Shown here: in pieces, positions 1-8,230 of the stretch
How the letters are laid out: each line of letters begins with the position of its first letter
How positions within the stretch are numbered: the stretch's first letter is position 1
Source: Flavobacteriales bacterium
GTDB lineage: Bacteria; Bacteroidota; Bacteroidia; NS11-12g; UBA9320
DNA length: 64,000 bases
Direction: 5' to 3'
Assembly (NCBI GenBank): GCA_020635435.1
Contig: JACJZU010000001.1
Coordinates: 434,001-498,000, forward strand
Translations under genes and position numbers: made by a program
Notes under the pieces: generated by a model
Database searches by the model: none
Seen by the model: only the letters and a program-made list of their open reading frames with translations
What the model was told of the DNA's origin: nothing

Positions 1-410
1 TGATTGATCTTCACCACGAATGGGATCTTGTGCGCGTACTTGCGCGACACGGAGGCCAACACGCCAAACGTGGAGGCGACTGCATTACACCCACCTTCAA
101 TGGCCAATTCAACAATTTTCTCGGGGTTGAAATAGATCGGATTTGGGGCGAAGCTGGCTCCTGCCGAATGCTCAATTCCCTGATCGACCGGAAGGATGGA
201 CACGTAACCAGTTCCCGACAAGCGCCCTGTATTCATGATCTGGTTCAAACTGCGCAGAACCTGTGGATTTCTATTGGACAAAGCCCAGTTGGCATCCAAA
301 TGTCCCGGACCGGGAAGAATCAATGCACTCTTATCGATGGTGGTTGATTTATGATCCAACAGGTAAGCAGCTTCTGCTCCCAGTAACTCCTGAATACGCG
401 AATAATTCAT
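1..410 (-). CDS. fbaB: Class I fructose-bisphosphate aldolase (FbaB type), 3' part missing
   Basis: The reverse strand from the ATG at 408-410 reads about 136 residues of the DhnA/FbaB-type class I aldolase, which splits fructose 1,6-bisphosphate into dihydroxyacetone phosphate and glyceraldehyde 3-phosphate through a Schiff-base lysine. The stretches LLGAEAAYLLDHKS, NTGRLSGTGYVSILPVDQG and CNAVASTFGVLASVSRKYAH match the N-terminal third of E. coli FbaB from memory. The family is about 350 residues, so roughly 215 residues, including the catalytic lysine, lie beyond the left edge. A Bacteroidota -7 box lies 25 bases upstream of the start. The gene is divergent from the GNAT gene. The family call is firm; enzymatic completeness cannot be judged. 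Confidence 0.93.
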   Translation of the reverse strand, partial: MNYSRIQELLGAEAAYLLDHKSTTIDKSALILPGPGHLDANWALSNRNPQVLRSLNQIMNTGRLSGTGYVSILPVDQGIEHSAGASFAPNPIYFNPEKIVELAIEGGCNAVASTFGVLASVSRKYAHKIPFVVKIN

Positions 411-434
411 ACTGATTTGAAATATTTTGGAGGG

Positions 435-442
435 CAAAGGTA
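435..442 (-). promoter_or_regulatory. Candidate -7 promoter box for fbaB
   Basis: On the minus strand the octamer reads TACCTTTG, an exact match to the Bacteroidota -7 consensus TAnnTTTG, 25 bases before the aldolase ATG. No -33 TTG lies at the usual 17-23 base spacing, so this is a candidate only. Confidence 0.45.
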
Positions 443-505
443 GCCAAAATTCAAAATGAAGCACTGCCGATCAGAGGGGGTACAACGGATACCGGAAGCA
501 GTTCG

Positions 506-513
506 TACATTTG
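506..513 (+). promoter_or_regulatory. Candidate -7 promoter box for the GNAT gene
   Basis: TACATTTG matches TAnnTTTG and ends 17 bases before the ATG at 530. No TTG at the expected -33 spacing was seen. Confidence 0.4.
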
Positions 514-529
514 TTCAAACTCAGTTTTC

Positions 530-952
530 ATGGAATTGACGATTCGCAAAGTGAACTCAGGCAAAGACCTTGAGGAGATATTCCGCATACGGGAAACCGT
601 TTTCGTTCACGAACAAAATGTCGATCCCGATCTGGAATACGACGATTTTGAAGACACATCGGAGCATTTCATGGCAATTACCGATGGTCAGGCTGTGGGA
701 ACGGCCCGTTGGCGACATACTCCAAACGGTATCAAACTGGAAAGATTTGCGGTTCTATCCCCATATCGGGGTATGGGTGTTGGATCTGCTTTAGTGGCCG
801 CCGTACTCGATGCCCTGCCCACTCGTTCCAATGTATATCTGCACAGTCAACTCAGGGCAACCTCACTCTACAGCCGATTCGGATTTGTTGAAGAAGGCGA
901 CATGTTCGAAGAAGCCGGGATCGACCATTACAAAATGGTGCTGAGGTCCTGA
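530..952 (+). CDS. GNAT family N-acetyltransferase (YjcF/ElaA-like)
   Basis: This 140-residue protein has the GNAT fold that transfers an acetyl group from acetyl-CoA to an unknown amine. Seen in order: an N-terminal strand-helix with FRIRETVFVHEQNV (residues about 18-31), the central sheet ending in GTARWRH, then LERFAVLSPYRGMGVGSALV (about 70-90), which is the motif A pyrophosphate-binding loop of type Q/RxxGxG. The C-terminal part LYSRFGFVEEGDMFEEAGI is typical of the YjcF branch, whose substrates are mostly unknown. Length is normal for a single-domain enzyme. It is a single gene with its own -7 candidate, followed by a strong hairpin at 1038-1065. Substrate cannot be inferred from context. 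Confidence 0.85.
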   Translation: MELTIRKVNSGKDLEEIFRIRETVFVHEQNVDPDLEYDDFEDTSEHFMAITDGQAVGTARWRHTPNGIKLERFAVLSPYRGMGVGSALVAAVLDALPTRSNVYLHSQLRATSLYSRFGFVEEGDMFEEAGIDHYKMVLRS

Positions 953-1037
953 ACCCTGCGCAAACTGAGAAAGGTCATTTTTTTCTTTTCACCGGCGGCT
1001 CTAAATTTCGATCGATTTTTAAATCATGTCGCTGGAT

Positions 1038-1065
1038 TGGCCCTACGAGTTTGCTCGTGGGGCCA
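1038..1065 (+). terminator. 12-bp hairpin after the GNAT gene
   Basis: TGGCCCTACGAG and CTCGTGGGGCCA form a 12-pair stem (one G-T pair) closed by the tetraloop TTTG. It lies 86 bases after the GNAT stop and just before the hppD -7 box. No clear T-run follows, only an AT-rich TATTATATTT, so a terminator role is likely but unproven. Confidence 0.5.
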
Positions 1066-1068
1066 TAT

Positions 1069-1076
1069 TATATTTG
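1069..1076 (+). promoter_or_regulatory. Candidate -7 promoter box for the hppD operon
   Basis: TATATTTG is an exact TAnnTTTG match 36 bases before the hppD ATG. The nearest -33-like TTTG is the hairpin loop at 1050-1053, giving a 15-base spacer, slightly shorter than usual. Confidence 0.45.
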
Positions 1077-1111
1077 CTCACATCAATTAATACGATTTAA
1101 ACCCCTTGATC

Positions 1112-2263
1112 ATGACCGATTTGAAGAACGTTGAAAATTACAGCTACACACTTGAAAAAATATTCCCCGAAGCGCAGGATTTCCTGCCACTTAACGGAAC
1201 CGACTATGTAGAACTGTATGTAGGCAATGCCAAACAGGCCGCTCATTTCTATAAAACCGCTTTCGGCTTTCAATCGCTGGCCTATAGCGGACTCGAGACA
1301 GGTAATCGTGAAAGTTGTTCCTATGTAGTTGTTCAGGACAAGATCCGCCTTGTACTCACAACGCCTTTTGACCCAGATTCCGAGATCTCGGAACACATCC
1401 GAAAGCACGGCGATGGGGTCAAAGTGATCGCTCTTTGGGTAGACGATGCCATAAAATCCTGGGAGGAAACTACCGCACGTGGTGCCCGATCCTTCATGGA
1501 ACCGTGCCGTGAAGAAGATGAACACGGTTTTATCATCCGGTCTGGTATTCATACCTATGGCGATACCGTTCACATATTTGTGGAGCGACATGCATACAAC
1601 GGAGTCTTCATGCCCGGATTCCGCGAATGGAAATCGGAGTACAATCCTGAACCTGTAGGCCTGCGCTACATCGACCACATGGTTGGCAACGTGGGTTGGG
1701 GAGAAATGAACCAATGGGCAGAATTCTACGGACGTGTGATGGGTTTTGCCAATTTGATCACGTTCGACGATAAGGACATTTCAACCCAATATACTGCCTT
1801 GATGAGTAAGGTAATGACCAATGGCAACGGCCGGATCAAATTCCCTATCAACGAGCCGGCAGAAGGATTGAAAAAATCTCAGATCGAGGAATATCTCGAC
1901 TTTTATGGAAGCGCCGGATGCCAGCATATTGCCGTGGCCACTAACGATATTGTTCACACCGTTTCGGAGATGCGCAAACGTGGTGTGGAGTTTCTTTATG
2001 TACCCGGCACCTATTACGATACGGTAATGGACCGTGTTGGCGAGATCGACGAGGATATCCGAAAACTGAAAGATCTGGGAATCATGGTCGACAGGGACGA
2101 TGAGGGCTATCTGCTACAGATCTTCACCCGACCGGTTGAAGATCGCCCAACCTTGTTCTTTGAGATCATTCAACGAAAAGGGGCGCAATCCTTCGGTAAA
2201 GGTAATTTCCAGGCTTTGTTCGAATCCATTGAAGAAGAACAGCGCCTCCGTGGCACACTTTGA
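1112..2263 (+). CDS. hppD: 4-hydroxyphenylpyruvate dioxygenase
   Basis: A 383-residue non-haem Fe(II) dioxygenase of the vicinal oxygen chelate fold that converts 4-hydroxyphenylpyruvate to homogentisate in tyrosine breakdown. Two VOC domains are visible, the first from YVELYVGNAKQAAHFY and the second from YIDHMVGNVGWGEMNQW. The iron ligands are H189 (DHMVGNV), H272 (GCQHIAVAT) and E351 (FFEIIQRKG), the family's 2-His-1-Glu triad. Length is typical. The ATG at 1112 was preferred to an in-frame TTG at 1106. It heads a plus-strand run with a 2OG oxygenase (36-base gap) and tryptophan dioxygenase. No homogentisate dioxygenase gene is in the window, so the next step must be encoded elsewhere. Confidence 0.97.
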   Translation: MTDLKNVENYSYTLEKIFPEAQDFLPLNGTDYVELYVGNAKQAAHFYKTAFGFQSLAYSGLETGNRESCSYVVVQDKIRLVLTTPFDPDSEISEHIRKHGDGVKVIALWVDDAIKSWEETTARGARSFMEPCREEDEHGFIIRSGIHTYGDTVHIFVERHAYNGVFMPGFREWKSEYNPEPVGLRYIDHMVGNVGWGEMNQWAEFYGRVMGFANLITFDDKDISTQYTALMSKVMTNGNGRIKFPINEPAEGLKKSQIEEYLDFYGSAGCQHIAVATNDIVHTVSEMRKRGVEFLYVPGTYYDTVMDRVGEIDEDIRKLKDLGIMVDRDDEGYLLQIFTRPVEDRPTLFFEIIQRKGAQSFGKGNFQALFESIEEEQRLRGTL

Positions 2264-2299
2264 TCTCAGACCCATTCCTTCGACCATAGATCAGTTCAA

Positions 2300-3268
2300 G
2301 TGAATCGGGACAGAATTGCACATGTGGATTACCTCGATTTCGTATCGGGTGACCCCGATCGTAAATCGGCATTCATCAAGGCCTTTGGGGATTCATTCGC
2401 CAATATGGGATTTGCCATTGTTTCAAATCACGGTGTGAGCGCACAAGCCAGGAACGACCTTTATTCCGTGGCCAAACGGTTCTTTGAACTGCCCGACGAT
2501 GTGAAACGCCGTTACGAGGATCTGTCGAACAATGGACAACGGGGTTATATTTCAAAAAACCGGGAGAGTGCCAAAGGACAGAAAGTTCCTGATCTCAAAG
2601 AATTCTTTCATATAGGTCAGGATTTCCCTGACGCTCAATTGGAGGAGCTGGGCTATCCAGCCAATATTTGGGTTGAAGAATTGCCTGAGCTCAAGCGCAT
2701 CGGACTGGAGGTATTCAGGATCTTTTCAGAGACAGGACTGAATCTATTGAGGGCAATTGCCTTGTATCTCGATCTACCCGAAAATTATTTCGACAATAAG
2801 ACACAAACAGGAAACAGCATACTTCGGCTCCTTCATTACTACCCACTCGATTCGGTAGAAGGCATTCCCCCGGGAGCCGTAAGAGCCGCTGCACACGGAG
2901 ACATCAATCTGATCACACTTCTGATGGGTGGAAGTGCCGCGGGCCTACAGGCTCAAACACTTGACGGAGACTGGATCGATGTGAATCCTTCAAATGAGGA
3001 GATCGTGATCAATATTGGAGATATGCTCGAACGCCATACCAACGGTCGGCTTCGCTCCACGCAACACCGGGTGGTCAATCCACAGGATCTGGAAGAATTG
3101 AAAAAACCGAGGTACTCAACTCCTTTCTTCCTGCATCCGAATAGCGATATGGACCTATCTTGCCTGCCCAATAGCATCAGTGCAGGAAATCCGAAAAGAT
3201 TCGACGATATCACCGCCGGCGAATTCCTGGATGAGCGATTGCGGGAATTGGGACTCAAAAAAGCGTAA
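2300..3268 (+). CDS. 2-oxoglutarate/Fe(II) oxygenase, isopenicillin N synthase-like
   Basis: A 322-residue member of the isopenicillin N synthase/flavonol synthase superfamily. The N-terminal DIOX_N part (residues about 5-110) holds MGFAIVSNHGVS and the C-terminal jelly roll holds the iron ligands H199 and D201 (HGD) and H256 (STQHRVVNP), with R271-x-S273 to bind the 2-oxoglutarate carboxylate. It begins at a GTG because no ATG lies in frame upstream. It sits between hppD (36 bases upstream) and tryptophan dioxygenase (7 bases downstream), so it is probably co-transcribed with aromatic amino-acid catabolism. Its substrate is not known; a role in aromatic or kynurenine-type metabolism is inferred only from neighbours. 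Confidence 0.88.
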   Translation: MNRDRIAHVDYLDFVSGDPDRKSAFIKAFGDSFANMGFAIVSNHGVSAQARNDLYSVAKRFFELPDDVKRRYEDLSNNGQRGYISKNRESAKGQKVPDLKEFFHIGQDFPDAQLEELGYPANIWVEELPELKRIGLEVFRIFSETGLNLLRAIALYLDLPENYFDNKTQTGNSILRLLHYYPLDSVEGIPPGAVRAAAHGDINLITLLMGGSAAGLQAQTLDGDWIDVNPSNEEIVINIGDMLERHTNGRLRSTQHRVVNPQDLEELKKPRYSTPFFLHPNSDMDLSCLPNSISAGNPKRFDDITAGEFLDERLRELGLKKA

Positions 3269-3275
3269 GAACTAA

Positions 3276-4211
3276 ATGATGAAGGAAGAGGAATCGGACA
3301 TATTGAAGTCGATAGAAGGCAAATACCGATCGCAGAAGCAGGATCCGGACGTATATCTCGAAGGCTTGCTTTGGAGCAAACCAATCACGTATTGGGACTA
3401 TGTTGAAGTGGATACGCTCTTGAGTCTTCAGAGGCCGCGCACAACACTGGAAGATGAAAGTGTCTTCATCATGTACCATCAGGTCAATGAATTACTTTTT
3501 AAGATGATCTTACATGAGATCAGGCAGATCGCAGAAAAGGATGACCTCAGCCCTAATTTCTTTGCGGAACGGCTCAACCGTATTTCCCGTTACTTCGACG
3601 TGCTCTCATCTTCCTTCGAGATCATGCAACATGGGATGGAGAAAGAGCAATACCTCAAATTCCGAACTACACTCACTCCTGCAAGTGGATTTCAAAGTGC
3701 CCAGTATCGCATGATCGAGATCTGTTCCACCGACCTAGACAATCTCATAGATGCCCGTTTCAAGGGTAAACTACCCGCAGATTCCGATGTTGCAACCAAG
3801 ATCGATCACCTGTACTGGCAGGCTGCCGGTAAGAATTATACGACCGGCGAGCGATCGCTAACCTTACAATTGTTCGAGGAACGCTACAAACAGGCTTTTA
3901 TCGATCTTGCCAACCGGTACAAGGATGTTAACCTATGGGCTAAATACCGCTCACTTCCCGTTGAGGTTCAAAATGACAAAACACTCCTTCAAGCGATGAG
4001 GCATTTTGATCATACCGTCAATATCACCTGGGTAATGGCGCATTACAATGCCGCACGTCATTATCTCATGACCGGGTCAGAAACCAAGGAGGCCACGGGA
4101 GGGAGTGATTGGCGTAAGTACATGCACCCGAAATACCAACGCAGGATCTTCTTTCCGGGCGTTTGGACCGATGCAGAACTGGAAAATTGGGGTCAGGATC
4201 AGCCGATTTGA
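3276..4211 (+). CDS. kynA: Tryptophan 2,3-dioxygenase
   Basis: A 311-residue haem enzyme that opens the indole ring of L-tryptophan to N-formylkynurenine, the first step of the kynurenine pathway. Family signatures seen are the substrate/haem region MYHQVNELLFKMILHEI, the segment SSFEIMQHGM, the haem-pocket helix HFDHTVNITWVMAHYNAARH, and the C-terminal ATGGSDWRKYMHPKYQRR followed by FFP, typical of the Bacteroidota branch. Two adjacent ATG codons open the frame; either may be used. It follows the 2OG oxygenase by 7 bases, and its TGA overlaps the TTG start of the next gene. The kynurenine pathway genes after it (kynB, kynU) are not in the window. Confidence 0.95.
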   Translation: MMKEEESDILKSIEGKYRSQKQDPDVYLEGLLWSKPITYWDYVEVDTLLSLQRPRTTLEDESVFIMYHQVNELLFKMILHEIRQIAEKDDLSPNFFAERLNRISRYFDVLSSSFEIMQHGMEKEQYLKFRTTLTPASGFQSAQYRMIEICSTDLDNLIDARFKGKLPADSDVATKIDHLYWQAAGKNYTTGERSLTLQLFEERYKQAFIDLANRYKDVNLWAKYRSLPVEVQNDKTLLQAMRHFDHTVNITWVMAHYNAARHYLMTGSETKEATGGSDWRKYMHPKYQRRIFFPGVWTDAELENWGQDQPI

Positions 4212-5686
4212 TCGAAAGAATCAACAATAAGATCCGGCTTGGGGCCGAAAGGCTGCGCATTTTTCTGGAGACAGATCCGAAACTTCTGTTTCTTTTTTAC
4301 CTGCTTCTTGCCATGATCCTGCGCTGGCAGACTTTCTGGAAGGGCGAGCTCGACCATGACATTTCCACTTACCTCGTAATGGCCAACGAATGGCTTAAAG
4401 GTCATGTCCCATTCGTTTACTACATCGATGTGAAGCCACCGGGCATTTATGCCTTGTTTGCACTTGCGATCAAACTGGGCGGTCATGTGCTGTATGGAGT
4501 GCGCATCATGGGTGCTGTTTTCATTGCTTTAGGCGCCTGGGGATTTCACCGGTCGGCCTCCATCATCTTCACCAATTTTTGGCAAGGTCTGGTTTCAGGA
4601 ATTCTATTCATAGGTGCCATTTCCCTGCATAAATGGAGTTGGGCCGTAAATACCGAGATCTTCTTTGTGAGCATCACGGGTTTGGCTCTTTACTATTCAC
4701 TTAAAAAGCCGGATTGGAAAAACGCCCTGCTTTGGGGAGGGATCCTTGGGATTGGATTCACCATCAAATACCACATACTCTTTGACGCTTTGGCCATTGG
4801 ACTCCTCTATCTACTTTACAATCAACGACGCGAGAGTATGGGAAAGCTTATCCTGAATGCCGGACTCGCGTTTTTTGCCTTTATTCTGCCCTTTGGCTTA
4901 ATTACACTTTGGTACGTTGCGAACGGATATACAGATGAATTTTTATACGTCGTCCGCGACATACCATCCCGTTATCAGAATGCGGTAAGCCTGGCCGACC
5001 GGATCCAATTCGTATCCGAATTCTATGTTGCATTTCTCCCTTTGAGTCTGCTTATTCTGTTCGCGCTGTTCATGGGTAAAGGGGTCAAGGGAGCGCATCC
5101 CGTGATCGGTTGGTTTGTGCTGATCTGGACGATCAGCTGCTGGGGTGCGATTCTCCTTACCGGAAAACCATTTTTCCATTACTATGTTCAAGCCATACCC
5201 CCGCTCATTTTCGGAGTAATTTATGCCGTTTCAGGTCTATCAGCTGGAGGAGTCCCGAAGTGGTCGCCATTATTGGTTTCGATCTATGTACTGCTCGTGC
5301 TCCTATCACAATTCATTCAGTTGCCGAAATACAGTCAGAAGGGATTGCGCGAAATGGAGGGACGAATTGCCGAACAACTCGATGAGGACGATCGGGTGTA
5401 CATTCAGCAAAAGAATATTCTCTACTTCTTACTCGACCGATCGCCGATTGAGCGATTTGTCCATAATTCGCTCATGTTCTCAGATGACCACATTCACGCA
5501 TTTGGCATCGATCTGGAAACAGAAGCCCAAGGCATTCAGGAACTGCACCCGGAGGTTATGCTCTTGCTTAAGGATACCCCGGCAGCTTTTGCCCATTTGA
5601 GCGATGGTTATACTCCACTTGACACGTTTGCCAACCATTGGGTGCTTTGGTCGGACGAAACAAGGCACTCGTCAATTCAACCTTAA
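4208..5686 (+). CDS. GT39-like integral membrane glycosyltransferase
   Basis: A 492-residue polytopic membrane protein of the dolichyl-phosphate-mannose mannosyltransferase/ArnT superfamily (PMT_2 type), which moves a sugar from a polyprenyl-phosphate donor. After the first membrane segment (LLFLFYLLLAMIL) comes a periplasmic loop GELDHDISTYLVMANEWLKG then YYIDVKPPGIYALFAL, with the acidic residues and the PPG of the GT39 active site. About nine to eleven hydrophobic segments follow. The start is taken as the TTG at 4208, which shares bases with the kynA stop (TTGA); no ATG or GTG fits, and a TTG at 4163 would overlap kynA deeply. Coupling to tryptophan dioxygenase is functionally puzzling. 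Acceptor and donor are unknown. Confidence 0.8.
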   Translation: MIERINNKIRLGAERLRIFLETDPKLLFLFYLLLAMILRWQTFWKGELDHDISTYLVMANEWLKGHVPFVYYIDVKPPGIYALFALAIKLGGHVLYGVRIMGAVFIALGAWGFHRSASIIFTNFWQGLVSGILFIGAISLHKWSWAVNTEIFFVSITGLALYYSLKKPDWKNALLWGGILGIGFTIKYHILFDALAIGLLYLLYNQRRESMGKLILNAGLAFFAFILPFGLITLWYVANGYTDEFLYVVRDIPSRYQNAVSLADRIQFVSEFYVAFLPLSLLILFALFMGKGVKGAHPVIGWFVLIWTISCWGAILLTGKPFFHYYVQAIPPLIFGVIYAVSGLSAGGVPKWSPLLVSIYVLLVLLSQFIQLPKYSQKGLREMEGRIAEQLDEDDRVYIQQKNILYFLLDRSPIERFVHNSLMFSDDHIHAFGIDLETEAQGIQELHPEVMLLLKDTPAAFAHLSDGYTPLDTFANHWVLWSDETRHSSIQP

Positions 5687-5732
5687 TCAGACAATCCGAA
5701 ACAAACTTTGGTTGTTGTAATGGTTAGTGAAT

Positions 5733-6650
5733 ATGCAACGACCATTCTATCGCAAAAAACGTTTCTATGCGCTGATCGGGTTCGTCAGTCTGATGGTATT
5801 CATCTACAAATTCTCTGAATTCCGGACGTCCGATCGCGTTTATTTGAAATTCTTCGAAACATCCGGATATAGCAGCTACGGAGTTGATACAGTAAAATTC
5901 AGCGGGACCAAAATGCGATTCGTTTGGGCCGGTGAATCGGAAAAGCCCTTGCTGCTCATGGTTCATGGTTCGCCGAGTTCCTCGTCCTTTTGGAAGGGCC
6001 TATTCGAGGACAGTATGCTGCGCGATGAATTCAAACTAATTGCTGTGGACCGACCGGGCTATGGTTACTCCAATTTTGGTAAACTCAATCCGGATCTAAA
6101 CGTTCAGGCAGAGCTGATCGCCCGCGTAATACACAAGATCAATTCAGATCAGGAAGTTTTCATACTGGCTTCGAGTTATGGCGGATCTGCTACTGCCCGC
6201 CTTGCCATGAACTACCCCGATCTCATCGACGGGGTGATATTCCAATCGAGTTCATTGATCCCGGGAGCCGAGCGCACCTATGCATTCACCCATTGGACCA
6301 AAGGACCGTTCATTTCCAAACTCCTGCCCACTACAATTCGATTGGCCAACGAAGAGAAGTTGGGGCATTCCCGGGAACTGGAACGCATTCAGTCGGATTG
6401 GGACAAAATAACTGCCCATACAATATTTCTCCATGGTACGGACGATTCACTCGTTTATCCGGACAATGCCATCATCGCCCATGAAAAGGCCATTAATGCC
6501 CGAAGCAGAGATCTCGTATTTTTTGAAGGTCGCGGCCACGACCTCTATTGGACCCGTCGCAATGAGCTGCGCGATGCCATCTTTGGGATCAAACAGAAAT
6601 CTATGGCTTATGCTTCTGCTTTAGCTAGTAATTCTGAAAATAACGACTGA
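5733..6650 (+). CDS. Membrane-anchored alpha/beta hydrolase
   Basis: A 305-residue alpha/beta hydrolase with one N-terminal hydrophobic anchor (YALIGFVSLMVFIYKF). The core runs LLLMVHGSPSSSSFW (oxyanion loop HGSP), VDRPGYGYSNFG, nucleophile S148 in the elbow LASSYGGS, acid D237 in HGTDD, and base H269 in GRGHD. The elbow has Ala at the first Gly of GxSxG, a tolerated change. An in-frame GTG at 5727 exists, but the ATG at 5733 is preferred. It stands 46 bases after the glycosyltransferase, with the catalytic domain probably in the periplasm. Substrate unknown; esterase, lipase-like or haloperoxidase-like roles are all open. Confidence 0.85.
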   Translation: MQRPFYRKKRFYALIGFVSLMVFIYKFSEFRTSDRVYLKFFETSGYSSYGVDTVKFSGTKMRFVWAGESEKPLLLMVHGSPSSSSFWKGLFEDSMLRDEFKLIAVDRPGYGYSNFGKLNPDLNVQAELIARVIHKINSDQEVFILASSYGGSATARLAMNYPDLIDGVIFQSSSLIPGAERTYAFTHWTKGPFISKLLPTTIRLANEEKLGHSRELERIQSDWDKITAHTIFLHGTDDSLVYPDNAIIAHEKAINARSRDLVFFEGRGHDLYWTRRNELRDAIFGIKQKSMAYASALASNSENND

Positions 6651-6657
6651 CTCCGGT

Positions 6658-8196
6658 TCACTTACCCCAGTTCTCCCTATCTAAACTGCGGTATTGAATA
6701 GCCTCCGCCAGATGTTGAGGTTCAATTTCCGGTTTCTCATCCAGATCTGCGATCGTTCGGGCTACCTTTAATATCCGGTCGTATGCCCTTGCAGACAATT
6801 GCAAACGTTCCATGGCGGTCTTCAATAGCTGAAGGGATGATTCATCTATTCGACAGAAACGCTGCAATAACTTTGAATTCATTTGTGCATTGCTATAAAC
6901 ACCCTGATTCGTACTATATCTGTTCTTTTGAAGGGTACGGGCACGAACGACCCTTTTTCGAACATCCTCACTAGTTTCCTCTTTTTCAACGCTGCTGAGC
7001 CGATTAAAATCCACCGGAGCAACTTCTACATGAAGATCGATACGATCCAACAGCGGGCCTGAAACACGGCTCAAATAGCGTTCTACGGCACCGGATGGAC
7101 AAGTGCAAGCCTTCTCCGGGTGATTGTAATACCCACAGGGGCATGGGTTCATACTTGCCACCAACATGAAATTGGCCGGATAATCCACTGAAAACCGCGC
7201 TCTTGAAACGGATATCCTCCTTTCTTCCAAAGGTTGTCGCATCACTTCAAGCACACTTCGTTTGAATTCCGGTAGCTCATCCATGAACAGTACACCATTG
7301 TGTGCCAGAGATATCTCCCCCGGCTGGGGGTTCGATCCACCGCCCACCAAAGCAACATCGCTTATGGTATGATGCGGATTCCGAAATGGCCGGCTTGTTA
7401 ACAACCCATTACTCCGTCGAATGCTGCCTGCAACGGAATGGATCTTAGTGGTCTCCAAAGCTTCCTCCATCGATAACATCGGCAGGATACCCGGTATCCG
7501 TTTTGCGATCATTGTTTTACCGGCACCCGGAGGACCAATCAGCAGAATATTGTGTGAACCCGCCGCAGCAATTTCTATAGCCCTTTTGATCGTGGTCTGC
7601 CCTTTGACCTCAGAGAGGTCCGGTCCTCCCGCACCCGGGGCAAATCGAAATAGCTCTACTGGATCGATCTGCAACGGTTCTATATGTTTGCTTCCATTCA
7701 AAAAATCGATCAGATCCTTGAGTGATGATACCGGTATTATGTCGATATCCGAGACAACAGCAGCTTCCAGAGCATTCACCTCGGGCAAAACCAAGCGCTG
7801 AAAACCTTGCTTGCGCGCTTCCAATGCGATCACCAACGCTCCCTTTACAGCTTGAACAGACCCATCCAAACCCAATTCTCCAACAAAAAGGGTTTCCTGA
7901 AATAGATCTCCACTTACCAGTTCCGCACTGGCCAATAATCCACAAGCTATGGCCAGATCATAAGCACTTCCCTCCTTTCGGAGATCGGCCGGTGCCATGT
8001 TTATAGTATAACCACGCATCGGGATCCGTGAACCGATTACATTCGAAGCCGTATAGATCCGTAATAAACTCTCCTTTACAGCATTGTCCGGTAAACCAAC
8101 GAGATTCGTTTTGGTACCTTTTCCACAATGCACTTCTATCGTAACAGTAAAAGCTTCGATCCCGAACAAAGCACTACTATAAGTTTTTACCAACAT
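6658..8196 (-). CDS. comM: YifB/ComM family Mg-chelatase-like AAA+ ATPase
   Basis: A 512-residue AAA+ ATPase. In naturally competent Proteobacteria ComM is a hexameric helicase that drives branch migration during integration of transforming DNA; the role in Bacteroidota is not shown here. Domains in order: Lon-protease-like ChlI domain (residues about 20-140, with VGLPDNAVKESLLRI), the AAA+ core with Walker A GPPGAGKT and Walker B LFMDELPEF, the cysteine-containing MNPCPCGYYNHPEKACTCP segment, and the C-terminal Mg_chelatase_C part ending QYRSLDRENWGK. Length is typical. It is convergent with the alpha/beta hydrolase (7-base gap) and divergent from the DUF2147 gene with only 34 bases between starts, so the promoters must be packed or overlap. 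Confidence 0.95.
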   Translation of the reverse strand: MLVKTYSSALFGIEAFTVTIEVHCGKGTKTNLVGLPDNAVKESLLRIYTASNVIGSRIPMRGYTINMAPADLRKEGSAYDLAIACGLLASAELVSGDLFQETLFVGELGLDGSVQAVKGALVIALEARKQGFQRLVLPEVNALEAAVVSDIDIIPVSSLKDLIDFLNGSKHIEPLQIDPVELFRFAPGAGGPDLSEVKGQTTIKRAIEIAAAGSHNILLIGPPGAGKTMIAKRIPGILPMLSMEEALETTKIHSVAGSIRRSNGLLTSRPFRNPHHTISDVALVGGGSNPQPGEISLAHNGVLFMDELPEFKRSVLEVMRQPLEERRISVSRARFSVDYPANFMLVASMNPCPCGYYNHPEKACTCPSGAVERYLSRVSGPLLDRIDLHVEVAPVDFNRLSSVEKEETSEDVRKRVVRARTLQKNRYSTNQGVYSNAQMNSKLLQRFCRIDESSLQLLKTAMERLQLSARAYDRILKVARTIADLDEKPEIEPQHLAEAIQYRSLDRENWGK

Positions 8197-8230
8197 GTAC
8201 TATTTTAGCAGTAAAGCAAAGCATTAAAGA

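Noticed and set aside
1097..1714. A 205-residue minus-strand open frame opposite hppD
   Set aside because: It overlaps conserved dioxygenase codons and has no domain or start context.
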